Shown here one piece after another: positions 27,315-37,209 of a stretch of 64,000 nucleotides of DNA. Origin of the DNA: Sphingobium sp. HWE2-09 (GTDB lineage: Bacteria > Pseudomonadota > Alphaproteobacteria > Sphingomonadales > Sphingomonadaceae). The translations under genes and the position numbers were made by a program. The stretch spans positions 434,001 through 498,000 of the forward strand of contig NZ_JAYKZX010000003.1 of assembly GCF_035989265.1 (NCBI RefSeq), given 5' to 3'. The notes under the pieces are model-generated. The model ran no database searches, had not been told where the DNA came from, and was given only the letters and a program-made list of their open reading frames with translations. The stretch's first letter is position 1, and each line of letters starts with the position of its first letter.

Positions 27315-28466
27315 ATGTCCGGCACTGACGACGTCACCCATCTCGAAGAAGAATTGCCGTTGGAAGCCTTGCCGCTCGACGCCTGGCACCGCGCCCGCGG
27401 CGCGCGCATGGTGGGCTTCGCGGGCTATCACATGCCGATCCAATATGAAGGGATCATGGCCGAACATGCTTGGACCCGCGACCATGCCGGGCTGTTCGAC
27501 GTCAGCCATATGGGCCAGCTCAGCTTTTCGGGCGAAGGCGTGGACGAGGCGCTCGAACTGCTCCTGCCCGCCGATGTCAAGGGTCTGAAACCCCTGCGCC
27601 AGCGCTATTCGATGCTGCTCGATCGCGAAGGCGGCATATTGGACGACCTGATGCTGTCGCGGCTGGATGGGGCGGCGTTCGACGGCGCGGCCATCTATAT
27701 GGTCGTCAACGGCGCGACCAAATATGACGATATCGGCTGGATGATCGAACATCTGCCCGACGATGTGGTGATAAATCACATGGCCGACCAGGCGCTGCTG
27801 GCGCTCCAAGGACCGGAAGCGGGCGAGGCGCTGGCCGCCCTGATCCCGGAAACCACCGAGCTATATTTCATGCAGGGCGGGGCGTTCACCTGGCGCGGCG
27901 TACCGCTATGGATCAGCCGGTCGGGCTATACCGGCGAAGACGGCTTCGAAATCAGCCTGCCCGCCGACGACGCGACCCTGCTGGCCGATGCGCTCTGCGC
28001 CCTGCCGCAGGTCAAGCCGATCGGCCTGGGCGCGCGCAATTCGCTGCGGCTGGAGGCAGGCCTGCCGCTCTACGGCCATGACCTGACGCCCGCCGTCAGC
28101 ACCATCGGCGCGGACCTGGGCTTCGCCATCGGCAAGCGCCGCCGGGAGGAAGGCGGCTTCATCGGTCATGCCCGCGTGCTGAAGGAACTGGCCGACGGTC
28201 CAGGGTCCAAACGCGTGGGCCTGACCATCGACGGTCGCCTGCCCGCCCGCGAAGGCGCGCAAATCTATGCGGGCGATATATTGGTGGGCGAAGTCACCTC
28301 CGGCGGGTTCGCGCCATCCCTCGGCGCGCCGATCGCCATGGGCTGGGTCAGCCTGCCCCATGCCGTCATCGGCCAGGCGCTGGAGATCGACGTGCGCGGC
28401 AAGCGTATCACCGCTGTGGTTGCGCCGATGCCGTTCGTTGCCCATCGTTACCGCCGCAAGGCCTGA
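27315..28466 (+). CDS. gcvT: Glycine cleavage system T protein (aminomethyltransferase)
   Basis: Transfers the methylene group from the lipoyl arm of GcvH to tetrahydrofolate and releases ammonia. 383 residues, with [20 protein letters not shown] and [10 protein letters not shown] at the N terminus, [14 protein letters not shown] in the middle and [19 protein letters not shown] in the folate-binding part. It is the first gene after the glycine riboswitch; GGAAAGG (27301-27307) is the ribosome binding site. GcvH follows after 26 bp. Confidence 0.95.
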   Translation: MSGTDDVTHLEEELPLEALPLDAWHRARGARMVGFAGYHMPIQYEGIMAEHAWTRDHAGLFDVSHMGQLSFSGEGVDEALELLLPADVKGLKPLRQRYSMLLDREGGILDDLMLSRLDGAAFDGAAIYMVVNGATKYDDIGWMIEHLPDDVVINHMADQALLALQGPEAGEALAALIPETTELYFMQGGAFTWRGVPLWISRSGYTGEDGFEISLPADDATLLADALCALPQVKPIGLGARNSLRLEAGLPLYGHDLTPAVSTIGADLGFAIGKRRREEGGFIGHARVLKELADGPGSKRVGLTIDGRLPAREGAQIYAGDILVGEVTSGGFAPSLGAPIAMGWVSLPHAVIGQALEIDVRGKRITAVVAPMPFVAHRYRRKA

Positions 28467-28492
28467 TCATTTTTACCGACGGGAGTATATCC

Positions 28493-28864
28493 ATGAGCCG
28501 TTATTTCACCGAAGAACATGAATGGATCGATGTCGAAGGCGAAATCGCCACCGTGGGCATCACCGACTATGCGCAGGAACAGCTGGGCGACATCGTGTTC
28601 GTCGAACTGCCTGTCGAAGGGGCGACCTTCGACAAGGGCGACGACGCCGCGGTCGTGGAATCGGTCAAGGCCGCGTCCGACGTCTATGCGCCGATCTCGG
28701 GCGAAGTGGTCGAAGCCAATGGCGCGCTGGAGGACGAACCGGCGCTGGTGAACAGCGACGCCGAAGAAGATGGCTGGTTCTTCAAACTGCGCATCACAGA
28801 CCCCAGCGAGCTGGAAGGCCTGATGACCGAAGCGGCCTACAAGAAGTTCGTCGCCGCACTGTAA
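28493..28864 (+). CDS. gcvH: Glycine cleavage system H protein (lipoyl carrier)
   Basis: Small lipoylated shuttle protein. 123 residues with the lipoylation site [17 protein letters not shown]; the modified residue is Lys59. The HEWIDVEG N terminus and the [10 protein letters not shown] strand are standard. Co-transcribed with gcvT; a family C repeat separates it from gcvPA. Confidence 0.96.
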   Translation: MSRYFTEEHEWIDVEGEIATVGITDYAQEQLGDIVFVELPVEGATFDKGDDAAVVESVKAASDVYAPISGEVVEANGALEDEPALVNSDAEEDGWFFKLRITDPSELEGLMTEAAYKKFVAAL

Positions 28865-28876
28865 CGCAACACAATA

Positions 28877-29000
28877 GCCCCTCCCTTCAAGGGAGGGGTT
28901 GGGGTGGGTGGCGACCATAGGGAGCCTCAATCCTATCCCAAAGAGCCGCCGCTGGAGCGGCGGACCCACCCCCTTACCCCTCCCTTGAAAGGGAGGGGGG
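28877..29000. repeat. Palindromic repeat, family C, between gcvH and gcvPA
   Basis: Outer arms CCCCTCCCTTCAAGGGAGGGG (28878-28898, itself a hairpin) and CCCCTCCCTTGAAAGGGAGG (28977-28996), with GGTTGGGGTGGGT and ACCCACCCCC as inner complementary arms. Its right end abuts the gcvPA ribosome binding site. A second copy of the family lies in hrpB (38890-38986). Confidence 0.85.
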
Positions 29001-29010
29001 AGTTTTGGAC

Positions 29011-30369
29011 ATGCGCTACCTACCCCTTACCGACACCGACCGGCAGGACATGCTGTCCGTCATCGGCGCCACATCGATCGACGATCTGTTCGTGGACGTG
29101 CCCGCTGAAGCCCGGCTGAGCGACAAGATCGCAGGCCTGCCCGATCATGCTAGCGAACTGGCGGTCGAACGTCACATGGCGGCGTTGGCGCGGCAAAATC
29201 TGTCGGCGGGGGAGGCGCCCTTCTTCCTGGGCGCTGGCGCGTATAAACATCATGTCCCCGCCAGCGTCGATCATCTGATCCAGCGCGGCGAGTTCCTCAC
29301 CGCCTACACCCCCTATCAGCCCGAAATAGCGCAGGGCACGCTGCAGGTGCTGTTCGAATTTCAGACCCAGGTCGCGCGCCTGCTGGGCTGCGACGTTGCC
29401 AATGCCTCCATGTACGATGGCTCGACCGCCTGCTGGGAAGCGATCGTCATGGCCCGCCGCATTACCAAGCGCGGCAAGGCGGTCCTGTCGTCGGGTCTTC
29501 ACCCCCATTATGTCTCGGTCGCCAACACCATGGCGAAATTCACCGGCGACGCGCTGGCGCATGAAGCCCCGACGCTGGAGGCCGCGACCGATATCGACGC
29601 CCTGATCGCGGGCATCGACAAGGATACGAGCTGCGTCGTCGTTCAATATCCCGACATATTGGGCCGCATCGCCGACCTGACCCCGCTCGCCGACGCCGCC
29701 CATGCGGTCGGCGCGCTACTGGTCGCGGTCGTCACCGAACCCGTCGCACTAGGCGCGATCAAGGCGCCGGGCCATATGGGCGCGGACATCGTCGTGGGCG
29801 AAGGCCAGTCGATCGGCGTCGGCCTGCAGTTCGGCGGTCCCTATCTCGGCCTCTTCGCCTGCAAGCAGAAATATGTCCGCCAGATGCCCGGTCGCTTGTG
29901 CGGCGAAACCGTGGATGCGGCGGGCAAGCGCGGTTTCGTGCTGACTCTTTCCACCCGGGAACAGCATATCCGGCGCGAGAAGGCGACATCGAATATCTGC
30001 ACCAATTCAGGGCTTTGTGCGCTGGCGTTCAGTATTCATATGACCTTGCTGGGCGAACGCGGCCTGCGCGAACTGGCGAACCTCAATCATGGCCTCGCCG
30101 TCCAGGCCGCCGATCGCCTCGCCAAGGTGCCCGGCGTCACATTGGTCAACGACAGCTTCTTCAACGAATTTACCCTTATCCTGTCGAAGGACGCCCGCGA
30201 CGTCGTGCGCACCCTGGCCGACAAGGGCGTGCTGGCAGGCGTGTCGCTCGGCCGCCTGTTCCCCACCGCGCCGCAGATCGGCAACGGCCTGGTCGTTGCC
30301 GTCACCGAAACCGTCACGGCGGAGGATATCGAAGCGCTGGCCCAGGCGCTGGAGGAGGAACTGGCATGA
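29011..30369 (+). CDS. gcvPA: Glycine dehydrogenase (decarboxylating) subunit 1
   Basis: N-terminal half of the split P protein, which decarboxylates glycine with PLP and loads the aminomethyl group on GcvH. About 452 residues from the ATG at 29011; GGAG at 28999-29002 lies eight bases upstream and touches the end of a family C repeat. An earlier TTG (29005) is less likely. The [14 protein letters not shown] start, [16 protein letters not shown] and [13 protein letters not shown] blocks are typical. This subunit lacks the PLP lysine, which is in gcvPB. Confidence 0.94.
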   Translation: MRYLPLTDTDRQDMLSVIGATSIDDLFVDVPAEARLSDKIAGLPDHASELAVERHMAALARQNLSAGEAPFFLGAGAYKHHVPASVDHLIQRGEFLTAYTPYQPEIAQGTLQVLFEFQTQVARLLGCDVANASMYDGSTACWEAIVMARRITKRGKAVLSSGLHPHYVSVANTMAKFTGDALAHEAPTLEAATDIDALIAGIDKDTSCVVVQYPDILGRIADLTPLADAAHAVGALLVAVVTEPVALGAIKAPGHMGADIVVGEGQSIGVGLQFGGPYLGLFACKQKYVRQMPGRLCGETVDAAGKRGFVLTLSTREQHIRREKATSNICTNSGLCALAFSIHMTLLGERGLRELANLNHGLAVQAADRLAKVPGVTLVNDSFFNEFTLILSKDARDVVRTLADKGVLAGVSLGRLFPTAPQIGNGLVVAVTETVTAEDIEALAQALEEELA

Positions 30370-30383
30370 GACCGCATCAACGC

Positions 30384-30468
30384 CGTGCTCCCGCGAAGGC
30401 GGGAGCCCAGTCCAGCCCCATCGCCATGCGCAAACTCGGGACTGGGTTCCTGCCTGCGCAGGAACACG
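30384..30468. repeat. Palindromic repeat, family B, between gcvPA and gcvPB
   Basis: Arms 30384-30411 (CTCCCGCGAAGGCGGGAGC core) and 30441-30468 (TTCCTGCCTGCGCAGGAAC core), a diverged pair whose arms no longer match exactly. It lies in the 121-bp gap between the two P-protein subunit genes. Confidence 0.8.
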
Positions 30469-30490
30469 TTGCTCTAACGGAGATCGCGGC

Positions 30491-32065
30491 ATGACCATGC
30501 TCAACGAAGGCCGCCCTACCTCGCCGCAGCCTGTCAAGGACGCCCATATGTCCCCAGCCACCGCCACCGGCAATCGCGCGCTGATGCTGGAAGAAGCCCT
30601 GATCTTCGAGATCGGATCGACCGAGACCACCGGCGTCGATTTCGCGCCAGCGCCCAAGGTCGCCAGCCGCCTCGGCAACCTCGCCCGCACCGATGCGATC
30701 GGTCTGCCCGGCCTGTCCGAACCCGAAACGGTGCGCCACTACACGCGCCTGTCCCGTCAGAATTACGCTATTGACCTCGGCCTCTTCCCGCTCGGCAGCT
30801 GCACGATGAAGCATAACCCGCGCCTCAATGAAAAGGTCGCGCGGATGCCCGGTTTCGCTGACCTCCACCCGCTTGCGCCCCAATCCACCGTCCAAGGCGC
30901 ATTGGGCGTCATCAACGAACTCGCCGTGTGGCTGATCAAGCTGACCGGAATGCACGGCGTCGCCATGACGCCCAAGGCAGGCGCCCATGGCGAGCTATGC
31001 GGCCTGCTCTGCATCCGCGCCGCATTGGAAGCCCGCGGCGACGCCCGCCAGGTCGTCCTCGTCCCCGAAAGCGCCCATGGCACCAACCCCGCCACCGCCG
31101 CCTTTTGCGGCTATAAGGTGGAGGATATCCCCGCGACGCCCGAAGGCCGCGTGGACTTGGCCGCGCTCAAGGCCCGCCTCGGCCCGGATGTGGCAGCGGT
31201 GATGATCACCAATCCCAATACCTGCGGCCTGTTCGAGCGCGACATGAAGACGATCTCGGACGCGGTCCATGCCGCCGGCGCCTTCGTCTATTGCGACGGC
31301 GCGAACTTCAACGCCATCGTCGGTCGGGTCCGCCCCGGCGATCTGGGCGTCGACGCGATGCACATCAACCTGCACAAGACCTTCTCCACCCCCCATGGCG
31401 GCGGCGGTCCCGGCTCCGGCCCGGTGGTGCTGTCGGAGGCGCTTTCGCCCTTCGGCCCACTGCCCTACACCGCGCGCATGGCGGACGGTACGATCCACCT
31501 GATCGAAGAGGAAAATGTCGGCGAGGAAATGCCGCAGAGCTTCGGCCGCATGTCCGCCTTCCATGGCCAGATGGGTATGTTCACCCGCGCGCTCGCCTAT
31601 ATCCTGTCCCACGGCGCGGACGGCCTGCGGCAGGTGGCGGAGGACGCCGTCCTCAACGCCAACTACATCCTGCGCAGCCTGGACGATGTGCTCGACGCGC
31701 CGTTCGGCGGCAGCGGCCCGTGCATGCATGAGGCGCTGTTCAGCGACAAGGGGCTGGCCGACGGCTTCACCACGCTCGACATCGCCAAGGGGCTGATCGA
31801 CGAAGGCTTCCACCCGATGACCATGTATTTCCCGCTGGTCGTCCATGGCGCGATGCTGGTCGAACCGACCGAAACCGAAAGCAAGGCGGCGCTGGACCAG
31901 TTCATCATGGCCCTGCGCAGCCTGGCCGAGCGCGCCAAGGCAGGCGACGAAGCACTCAAGGGCGCGCCCTACCACGCCCCGCGCCGCCGCCTTGATGAAA
32001 CGCTCGCCGCGCGCAAGCCGATCCTCACCTGGACCGACCTGGCGCTGGCGCAGGCCGCCGAATGA
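30491..32065 (+). CDS. gcvPB: Glycine dehydrogenase (decarboxylating) subunit 2
   Basis: C-terminal half of the split P protein and the PLP-binding subunit. About 524 residues from the ATG at 30491, with GGAG eight bases upstream (30479-30482). The PLP lysine is Lys296 in NLHKTFSTPHGGGGPG. The blocks LGSCTMKHNPRLNE and AGAHGELCGLL are typical. The open frame extends far upstream inside gcvPA and the repeat but that part is not coding. The stop overlaps the next gene (ATGA). Confidence 0.95.
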   Translation: MTMLNEGRPTSPQPVKDAHMSPATATGNRALMLEEALIFEIGSTETTGVDFAPAPKVASRLGNLARTDAIGLPGLSEPETVRHYTRLSRQNYAIDLGLFPLGSCTMKHNPRLNEKVARMPGFADLHPLAPQSTVQGALGVINELAVWLIKLTGMHGVAMTPKAGAHGELCGLLCIRAALEARGDARQVVLVPESAHGTNPATAAFCGYKVEDIPATPEGRVDLAALKARLGPDVAAVMITNPNTCGLFERDMKTISDAVHAAGAFVYCDGANFNAIVGRVRPGDLGVDAMHINLHKTFSTPHGGGGPGSGPVVLSEALSPFGPLPYTARMADGTIHLIEEENVGEEMPQSFGRMSAFHGQMGMFTRALAYILSHGADGLRQVAEDAVLNANYILRSLDDVLDAPFGGSGPCMHEALFSDKGLADGFTTLDIAKGLIDEGFHPMTMYFPLVVHGAMLVEPTETESKAALDQFIMALRSLAERAKAGDEALKGAPYHAPRRRLDETLAARKPILTWTDLALAQAAE

Positions 32066-32706
32066 CGCAGCGGCCGGAACCCTGGCAACCGGGTTCCGGC
32101 CCTGCAATCGGGGAAAAACGTTTCGCTCCCGCAACGGAACGCAACCGCGACGCGATCGTCGCGGTTCTGCGCGATGCTCTACTACCCTCTGGCGTCGTGC
32201 TGGAAGTGGCGAGCGGGAGCGGCGAACATGCTGTCCATTTCGCTGTCGCATTTCCCGCCCTAGACTGGCAACCGACCGATCCCGATCCTGCCGCGATCGC
32301 CTCCATTGCCGCTTGGCGGGAAGAGGCTGCGCTGCCCAATCTCCGCCCGCCGATGATGCTGGATACCGCCGCCAACTGGCCGATCGCCCGCGCCGACGCG
32401 ATCCTCTGCATCAACATGGTCCATATCGCGCCATGGGATGCGACGCTCGGCCTGTTCAAGCGGGCAGGGCAGGCGCTGCCGCCCGGCGGCCTGCTCTATC
32501 TCTACGGCCCCTATACCCGCGCGGGGGTGGACACCGCGCCCAGCAACCTGGCCTTCGACGCCTCGCTCAAAGCGCGCGATCCGCGCTGGGGGCTACGCGC
32601 CGTAGAGGATGTCGTCGCGGCGGCGGATGCGCAGGGCTTGGCCTTCGACCGCCTGATCGCCATGCCCGCAAATAACCTGTCACTGCTTTTCCGGCGGCGG
32701 GATTGA
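32062..32706 (+). CDS. DUF938 family SAM-dependent methyltransferase-like protein
   Basis: 214 residues with a class I methyltransferase fold: motif I reads VLEVASGSGEHAVHFA (about residues 46-61), followed by DWQPTDPD and CINMVHIAPW. The N terminus KRFAPATERNRDAI is the hallmark of the DUF938 family, whose substrate is not established. The start overlaps the gcvPB stop (ATGA), so it is probably expressed from the glycine-responsive operon; a link to one-carbon metabolism is suggested only by this position. Confidence 0.8.
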   Translation: MTQRPEPWQPGSGPAIGEKRFAPATERNRDAIVAVLRDALLPSGVVLEVASGSGEHAVHFAVAFPALDWQPTDPDPAAIASIAAWREEAALPNLRPPMMLDTAANWPIARADAILCINMVHIAPWDATLGLFKRAGQALPPGGLLYLYGPYTRAGVDTAPSNLAFDASLKARDPRWGLRAVEDVVAAADAQGLAFDRLIAMPANNLSLLFRRRD

Positions 32707-32714
32707 AAAAGCCG

Positions 32715-32782
32715 CGTGTTCCCGCGAAGGCGGGAACCCAGGCCCACGGTTCGAACTGGGTTCCCGCCTTCGCGGGAACACG
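32715..32782. repeat. Palindromic repeat, family B
   Basis: Arms 32715-32741 and 32756-32782, exact inverted copies with core TTCCCGCGAAGGCGGGAAC and a 14-base loop. It stands between the DUF938 gene and the Tam41-like gene; the strong hairpin could reduce read-through between them. Confidence 0.85.
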
Positions 32783-32801
32783 CTGCACATGTCAGGGATG
32801 A

Positions 32802-33725
32802 ATGCCAAACAATCTCCTTCCCCTCGTCACCGCCGAAATTTCCGCCCCGGCCGACCCCCGCGCCGCCGCCATGGCAGGCGCGCTTGCTGCCCATTATCCG
32901 CACGCCGCGCGCGCCGTGCTCTTCTACGGCTCCTGCCTGCGGGAGGCGAACCTCGACGGGCTGATGCTCGATTTCTACCTGATCGTGTCGGACTATCCGG
33001 CCGCCTATGGCAAAAGCTGGCTCGCCCGCGCCAATCGCCTGATCCCGCCCAACGTGTTCCCCTTCGAACATAATGGGTTGATCGCCAAATATGCCGTCCT
33101 GTCCGAAGCCGACTTCGCCCGGCTCAACAGCATTGCCGCCGACAATGTCTCGGTCTGGGCGCGCTTTGCTCAACCCTCGCGGCTCCTTTGGGCCGCCGAC
33201 GATCTCGCCCGCCAGCGCACGATCGCATCCGTGGCGCAGGCCGCGCCGACATTGTTCGATCTTACCATGCCGATGTTGCCGACAGGCGTCGATCATAGCT
33301 TACTCGACATATGGAAGACCGGCTTCACGTTGACGTATAACGCCGAACTTCGTGCAGAAAAGAAGGGGCGATCGGTGTCGATCGTCGATGTTGATCCTAA
33401 TCGGTACGAGCAATTCGGCCGTGCGGCTCTTTCCGTAATTGCCGATCAATGCGGGGCGGGACCGAGCGGCGAGGTATCCAATGCCATGTCGCCGGATAGC
33501 GCCGCACAACGCTGGCGCGCCCTCCAGCGCCGCGGCAAGCGTCTGTCGGTGATCCGCCTCGCCAAGGCCAGCTTCACCTATGCAGGCGGCATCGATTATC
33601 TCGCGTGGAAGATCAATCGCCATGCCGGCACGCAGATCAGCATCAAGCCCTGGCAGCGCCGCTGGCCGCTGCTGGGCGCGGTCACTCTGCTGCCGCGGCT
33701 GTTCCGGGGTGGCGCGATTCGGTAA
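32802..33725 (+). CDS. Tam41/MMP37-like nucleotidyltransferase, candidate CDP-diacylglycerol synthase
   Basis: 307 residues. The N-terminal half resembles the mitochondrial Tam41 (MMP37) phosphatidate cytidylyltransferase: a nucleotidyltransferase GS motif in LFYGSCLREA (Gly43-Ser44) followed by LMLDFYLIVSD (Asp57), then PPNVFPFEHNGLIAKYAVLS (Lys96-Tyr97) and WARFAQPSRLLW (119-130), matching the Tam41 order of motifs. If correct it makes CDP-diacylglycerol from phosphatidate and CTP on the membrane surface. This call is from motif memory and needs a profile search. The last 44 bp overlap the convergent kinase gene. Confidence 0.6.
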   Translation: MPNNLLPLVTAEISAPADPRAAAMAGALAAHYPHAARAVLFYGSCLREANLDGLMLDFYLIVSDYPAAYGKSWLARANRLIPPNVFPFEHNGLIAKYAVLSEADFARLNSIAADNVSVWARFAQPSRLLWAADDLARQRTIASVAQAAPTLFDLTMPMLPTGVDHSLLDIWKTGFTLTYNAELRAEKKGRSVSIVDVDPNRYEQFGRAALSVIADQCGAGPSGEVSNAMSPDSAAQRWRALQRRGKRLSVIRLAKASFTYAGGIDYLAWKINRHAGTQISIKPWQRRWPLLGAVTLLPRLFRGGAIR

Positions 33726-35709
33726 GAGCTTGGTCGCTGAGCGTATGCGCCAGCGCCTGCCCCAGCGCCATCAGCGTATAGGGTTTGCGCAGTACGTCAT
33801 GGCCTTCGAAATCGGCGCTGTCGTTGGTGTCGCCCGCATAGCCGGTGACGAACAGAACCGGCAAATGGCGGAACTGGGCGGGCAGGGCTTTGATCATTTC
33901 CGGCCCGGTCATGTCGGGCATCAACACGTCGCTGATGATCAGGCCGATGTCGCCATGGCTGGCGAGCAGCTTCACCGCCTTGGCCGGATGATCGCAGGCG
34001 ATCGGCAGGTGGCCCAGTTCGCTGAGCGCCGCCATCGTCTGGTTCAGCACGCGCGGGTCATCCTCCACCACCAATATGCGGGTCGGCGGCTGCTCCACCG
34101 GCGCGCGCGCGAAGCTCCTATGCATGTCGGCCGCCTCCGCCGCGGCGATCGATCGCGGTAGATAGAGATGCACGCTGCTGCCCTCGTCCGGCTTGGACTC
34201 GATGCGGATTTCTCCACCGCACTGGCGCACGAAGCCGAAAATCTGGCTGAGGCCCAGGCCCGTACCCTTGCCCACCGGCTTGGTCGTGAAAAAGGGTTCA
34301 AACACGCGCGCCAGCACATCCGGCGTCATGCCGCAGCCATCGTCGCTGACGGTGACGGTCACATAATCCCCCGCCGCGCATTCGCCGATCGCGCCGTCGG
34401 ACAACGTCGCCTGGCCCGTCGCCAGCGTCAGCCGCCCGCGCCCATCCATGGCGTCGCGCGCATTGACGCACAGGTTCAGGATCGCATTTTCCATCTGATG
34501 CTGGTCGACGAAGATGCGCCAGCCCTGCGCCGCCCGGGCGAACTGGACGGTGATCTGGTCGCCGATCGTGCGATCGATCAGGTCGGCCATGCCCGCCAGC
34601 AGCGCATCGGGATCGACCGCGCTGGGCAACAGCGGCTCCGACCGGGCGAAGGCGAGCAGGCGGCGGGTGAGTGCCGACGCGCGGTTCGCCCCCTCCATCG
34701 CATTGTCCAGATGACGGCTCGCTTCTTCGGGCTGCAACCGGAATTTGCGCCGCGCCAGTTCCAGTCCGCCGACCACGACCGCCAGCATATTGTTGAAATC
34801 ATGGGCGATGCCGCCGGTCAGCTGGCCCACGGCATCCATCTTCTGCATCTGGCGCAGATTGTCCTCGGCCGCCGTGCGCTCCGCCGTTTCCAGCTTCAAC
34901 TGCTCATAGGCCTCGGTCAACTCCGCCGTGCGGGCGGCGACGGCCGCTTCCAGCCGGTCGGCGCGCTCCGTCTCCGCCTCCGCCAGCCGCCGGGCGGCGC
35001 GCCGTTCGCGATAGGCGACATTGGCGAACCATACGCCGAACAATATGCACACCAGCATCGCCAGCCCTACCAGCCGCGACGTCTTGCCCACCCATTCGCT
35101 GCGGTTGCCCGCGATCGTCACTGCCAGGCTGCGTTCGCGCAGGCGATCATTCTCCGCCTGGATCACCAGGTCCAGCAACGCGGTGATCCGGCGCAGATCC
35201 TGGCTCTTGCCCGCCTGGTGAAAGCGCGCCAGCGCCCCCATCTTCTGGTCGTACGTGGTGCGCAGGCCGATCTCGTTCAGCGTCTTGCCGCGCTGGATAA
35301 AGGCATGGCGCAGCGCCAGGATATTGCCATGCTGCCAATCCGACCGGCGCGTGGCGTAGGTCAGTGTCTTCAACTGGCTGGCCGCGCCGCGCCACTGGTC
35401 CTGGAACAGCCGCCCGGTATCCGGGTCAAGGCTGATGACATAGCGCGCCAGCGTCACTTCGGCGCGCGCCATGCGGGCTTCGAACCCGCGGGCCAGCGCG
35501 ATGACTTCGAAACTATTCTGCTGTTCGTCCAGCGCCTGGGCATGGTCCTTCGACGCGGTGCTGGCGCTGTAGAGCAGCGCGCCCAGCGATCCGATCAGCA
35601 ACGCCGCCAGCAACAGCGGCAGGACGCGCCGGGTCAGCACGCGCCAGCCCCCGCCGGATTCGTCCAGACCCTGATCGTCATGATGGTCGCTGTCGGCCAT
35701 GACCTTCAC
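33682..35709 (-). CDS. Hybrid sensor histidine kinase with receiver domain
   Basis: 675 residues: first membrane segment about 28-48, a roughly 160-residue periplasmic helical sensor region, second segment about 211-230, a coiled linker (235-290), HisKA with the phosphorylated His303 in [11 protein letters not shown], HATPase with [16 protein letters not shown] and [12 protein letters not shown], and a C-terminal receiver domain with Asp594 in IISDVLMPD. The presence of its own receiver suggests a phosphorelay. No partner response regulator is adjacent. The 3' end overlaps the convergent Tam41-like gene by 44 bp. The signal sensed is unknown. Confidence 0.9.
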   Translation of the reverse strand: MKVMADSDHHDDQGLDESGGGWRVLTRRVLPLLLAALLIGSLGALLYSASTASKDHAQALDEQQNSFEVIALARGFEARMARAEVTLARYVISLDPDTGRLFQDQWRGAASQLKTLTYATRRSDWQHGNILALRHAFIQRGKTLNEIGLRTTYDQKMGALARFHQAGKSQDLRRITALLDLVIQAENDRLRERSLAVTIAGNRSEWVGKTSRLVGLAMLVCILFGVWFANVAYRERRAARRLAEAETERADRLEAAVAARTAELTEAYEQLKLETAERTAAEDNLRQMQKMDAVGQLTGGIAHDFNNMLAVVVGGLELARRKFRLQPEEASRHLDNAMEGANRASALTRRLLAFARSEPLLPSAVDPDALLAGMADLIDRTIGDQITVQFARAAQGWRIFVDQHQMENAILNLCVNARDAMDGRGRLTLATGQATLSDGAIGECAAGDYVTVTVSDDGCGMTPDVLARVFEPFFTTKPVGKGTGLGLSQIFGFVRQCGGEIRIESKPDEGSSVHLYLPRSIAAAEAADMHRSFARAPVEQPPTRILVVEDDPRVLNQTMAALSELGHLPIACDHPAKAVKLLASHGDIGLIISDVLMPDMTGPEMIKALPAQFRHLPVLFVTGYAGDTNDSADFEGHDVLRKPYTLMALGQALAHTLSDQALTESRHPGTAAAAE

Positions 35710-35813
35710 ATTAGCCGAACAATCGGCACGGCGGAATATGGCGCGTCAAAAGTTCCGCGCTTGGGATCGACCCGTCGCGCCGCTCGCCCAACCGGCCGCG
35801 TTCGCCTCGATGC

Positions 35814-37076
35814 TTAGCCGATCGTCCCGGTCGCCTTGCCCGCCGTTTCGAACATGCCGATGATCTGTTCGACCTGCGCGTCGCTATGCTCGGCGCACAG
35901 CGAACAGCGCAGCAGGAACGTACCCGCAGGCGTGGCCGGGGGGCGCGCCATATTGACGTAAAGGCCGAGTTCCAACAGCGTCTGCCACATCGCCACCGCC
36001 TGCGTCTGGTCGGTCAGGATGACGGCGATAATCGCCGATTGCGGCGTCTTGGTGCCGAGGGTAAAGCCCAGGTCGATCAGCCCCTTGTGCAACCGCTGGC
36101 TGTTCTTCCAGAGGTGCGCGCGCTTTTCGCCCGCATCCATCAGCTTGCGGATGCTGGTCGCGGCGGTCGCGACCACGCTGGGCGGCAGCGACGCGGTGAA
36201 GACATAGGGGCGGCACACCAGCCGCAGAATCTCGAACTTGGGATGGTTGGAGACGCAGAAGCCGCCGACCGTGCCGACCGACTTGGAGAAGGTGCCGACC
36301 ACGAAGTCGATATCCTTCTCGACGCCCTGCTCCTCATAGGCGCCGCGGCCATTGGGGCCGAAAAAGCCCATGCCATGCGCTTCGTCGCACAGGATCATGC
36401 AATTGGGATGCTTGCGGATCGCCGCGACCATCTCGGGCAGCGGGGCAACGTCGCCCAGCATCGAATAGACGCCTTCCAGCACCACCAACTTCAACGCGTC
36501 GGCGGGCAGGCGGCCCAGCCGCTTGTCCAGATCCTCGACGCTGTTGTGGCGGAAGCGCACGATATCCGCGTCGCCCAAGAAACAGCCATCATAGATGGAC
36601 GCATGGCTGTCCGCATCCAGCACGACATAGTCGCCCTTGCCCGCCAGCGTCGAAATCACGCCCAGATTGGCCTGGTATCCGGTCGAAAAGACCATCGCGC
36701 CGCTGGTGCCGTAAAAGTCTTTCAGCGCATCCTCGACTTCACGATGGCCCTGATAGGTGCCGTTCAGCACCCGGCTGCCGGTCGTGCCCGCGCCATAGTC
36801 GTCCAGCGCCTTCTTGCCCGCCGCGACGACATCGGGGTCGAAGGTCATGCCCATATAATTATAGGTGCCTAGCAGGATGGTTTCCCGCCCCTTGATGATT
36901 GCGCGCGTGGGCGAAAGCACCTGTTCCATCACGATCGCATAGGGATCGCGCACGCCGGTCGCCAACAGCGCCTCGCGCTCGGCGATCAGCGGATCGAACT
37001 TGGAAAACAGGTCGCGCGCACCGGGCGTTTCGGCCGGGGTGTGCGCATCGTTCGCGGTGGCGGCAGCGTCGGTCAT
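35814..37076 (-). CDS. spt: Serine palmitoyltransferase
   Basis: PLP enzyme of the alpha-oxoamine synthase family that condenses serine with palmitoyl-CoA, the first step of sphingolipid synthesis. 420 residues, the same length as the characterised S. paucimobilis enzyme; the PLP lysine is Lys265 in GTFSKSVGTVGG, and DEAHG puts Asp231 and His234 where expected. LDADSHASIYDG carries the His that stacks on PLP. KBL or BioF are alternatives in the family, but the neighbouring ACP and the organism type favour SPT. A family A repeat separates it from the acp gene on the same strand. Confidence 0.9.
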   Translation of the reverse strand: MTDAAATANDAHTPAETPGARDLFSKFDPLIAEREALLATGVRDPYAIVMEQVLSPTRAIIKGRETILLGTYNYMGMTFDPDVVAAGKKALDDYGAGTTGSRVLNGTYQGHREVEDALKDFYGTSGAMVFSTGYQANLGVISTLAGKGDYVVLDADSHASIYDGCFLGDADIVRFRHNSVEDLDKRLGRLPADALKLVVLEGVYSMLGDVAPLPEMVAAIRKHPNCMILCDEAHGMGFFGPNGRGAYEEQGVEKDIDFVVGTFSKSVGTVGGFCVSNHPKFEILRLVCRPYVFTASLPPSVVATAATSIRKLMDAGEKRAHLWKNSQRLHKGLIDLGFTLGTKTPQSAIIAVILTDQTQAVAMWQTLLELGLYVNMARPPATPAGTFLLRCSLCAEHSDAQVEQIIGMFETAGKATGTIG

Positions 37077-37096
37077 GATATCAATGATCCCAAAGC

Positions 37097-37198
37097 CGTT
37101 CAGGCTGAGCGAAGTCGAAGCCCTTTGCCGAGCGGAGCCGAGGCTTCATGCTTCGCCTTCGCTCAGCAACGTCCTTCGACTTCGCTCAGGACGAACGG
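37097..37198. repeat. Palindromic repeat, family A, between acp and spt
   Basis: Arms GTTCAGGCTGAGCGAAGTCG (from 37097) and CTTCGACTTCGCTCAGGACG (to 37198), with an inner cluster of diverged CTTCGCTCAG half-copies. It occupies nearly the whole gap between the acp stop (37210) and the spt start (37076). Confidence 0.85.
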
Positions 37199-37209
37199 CG
37201 GTGATTGTC

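Noticed and set aside
28877..29000. A CRISPR array or rho-independent terminator from the repeated GGGAGGG hairpins
   Set aside because: There is only one inverted pair, no spacer series and no T tract; the same element occurs at hrpB, so it is a dispersed repeat.
30370..30490. A small gene between gcvPA and gcvPB
   Set aside because: The open frames there are translated family B repeat with no start signal of their own.
34168..35817. A 549-codon open frame on the plus strand across the hybrid kinase gene
   Set aside because: It is antisense to a kinase with all its motifs, is rich in Arg, Ala, His and Gln as expected of a GC-rich shadow frame, and shows no domain.
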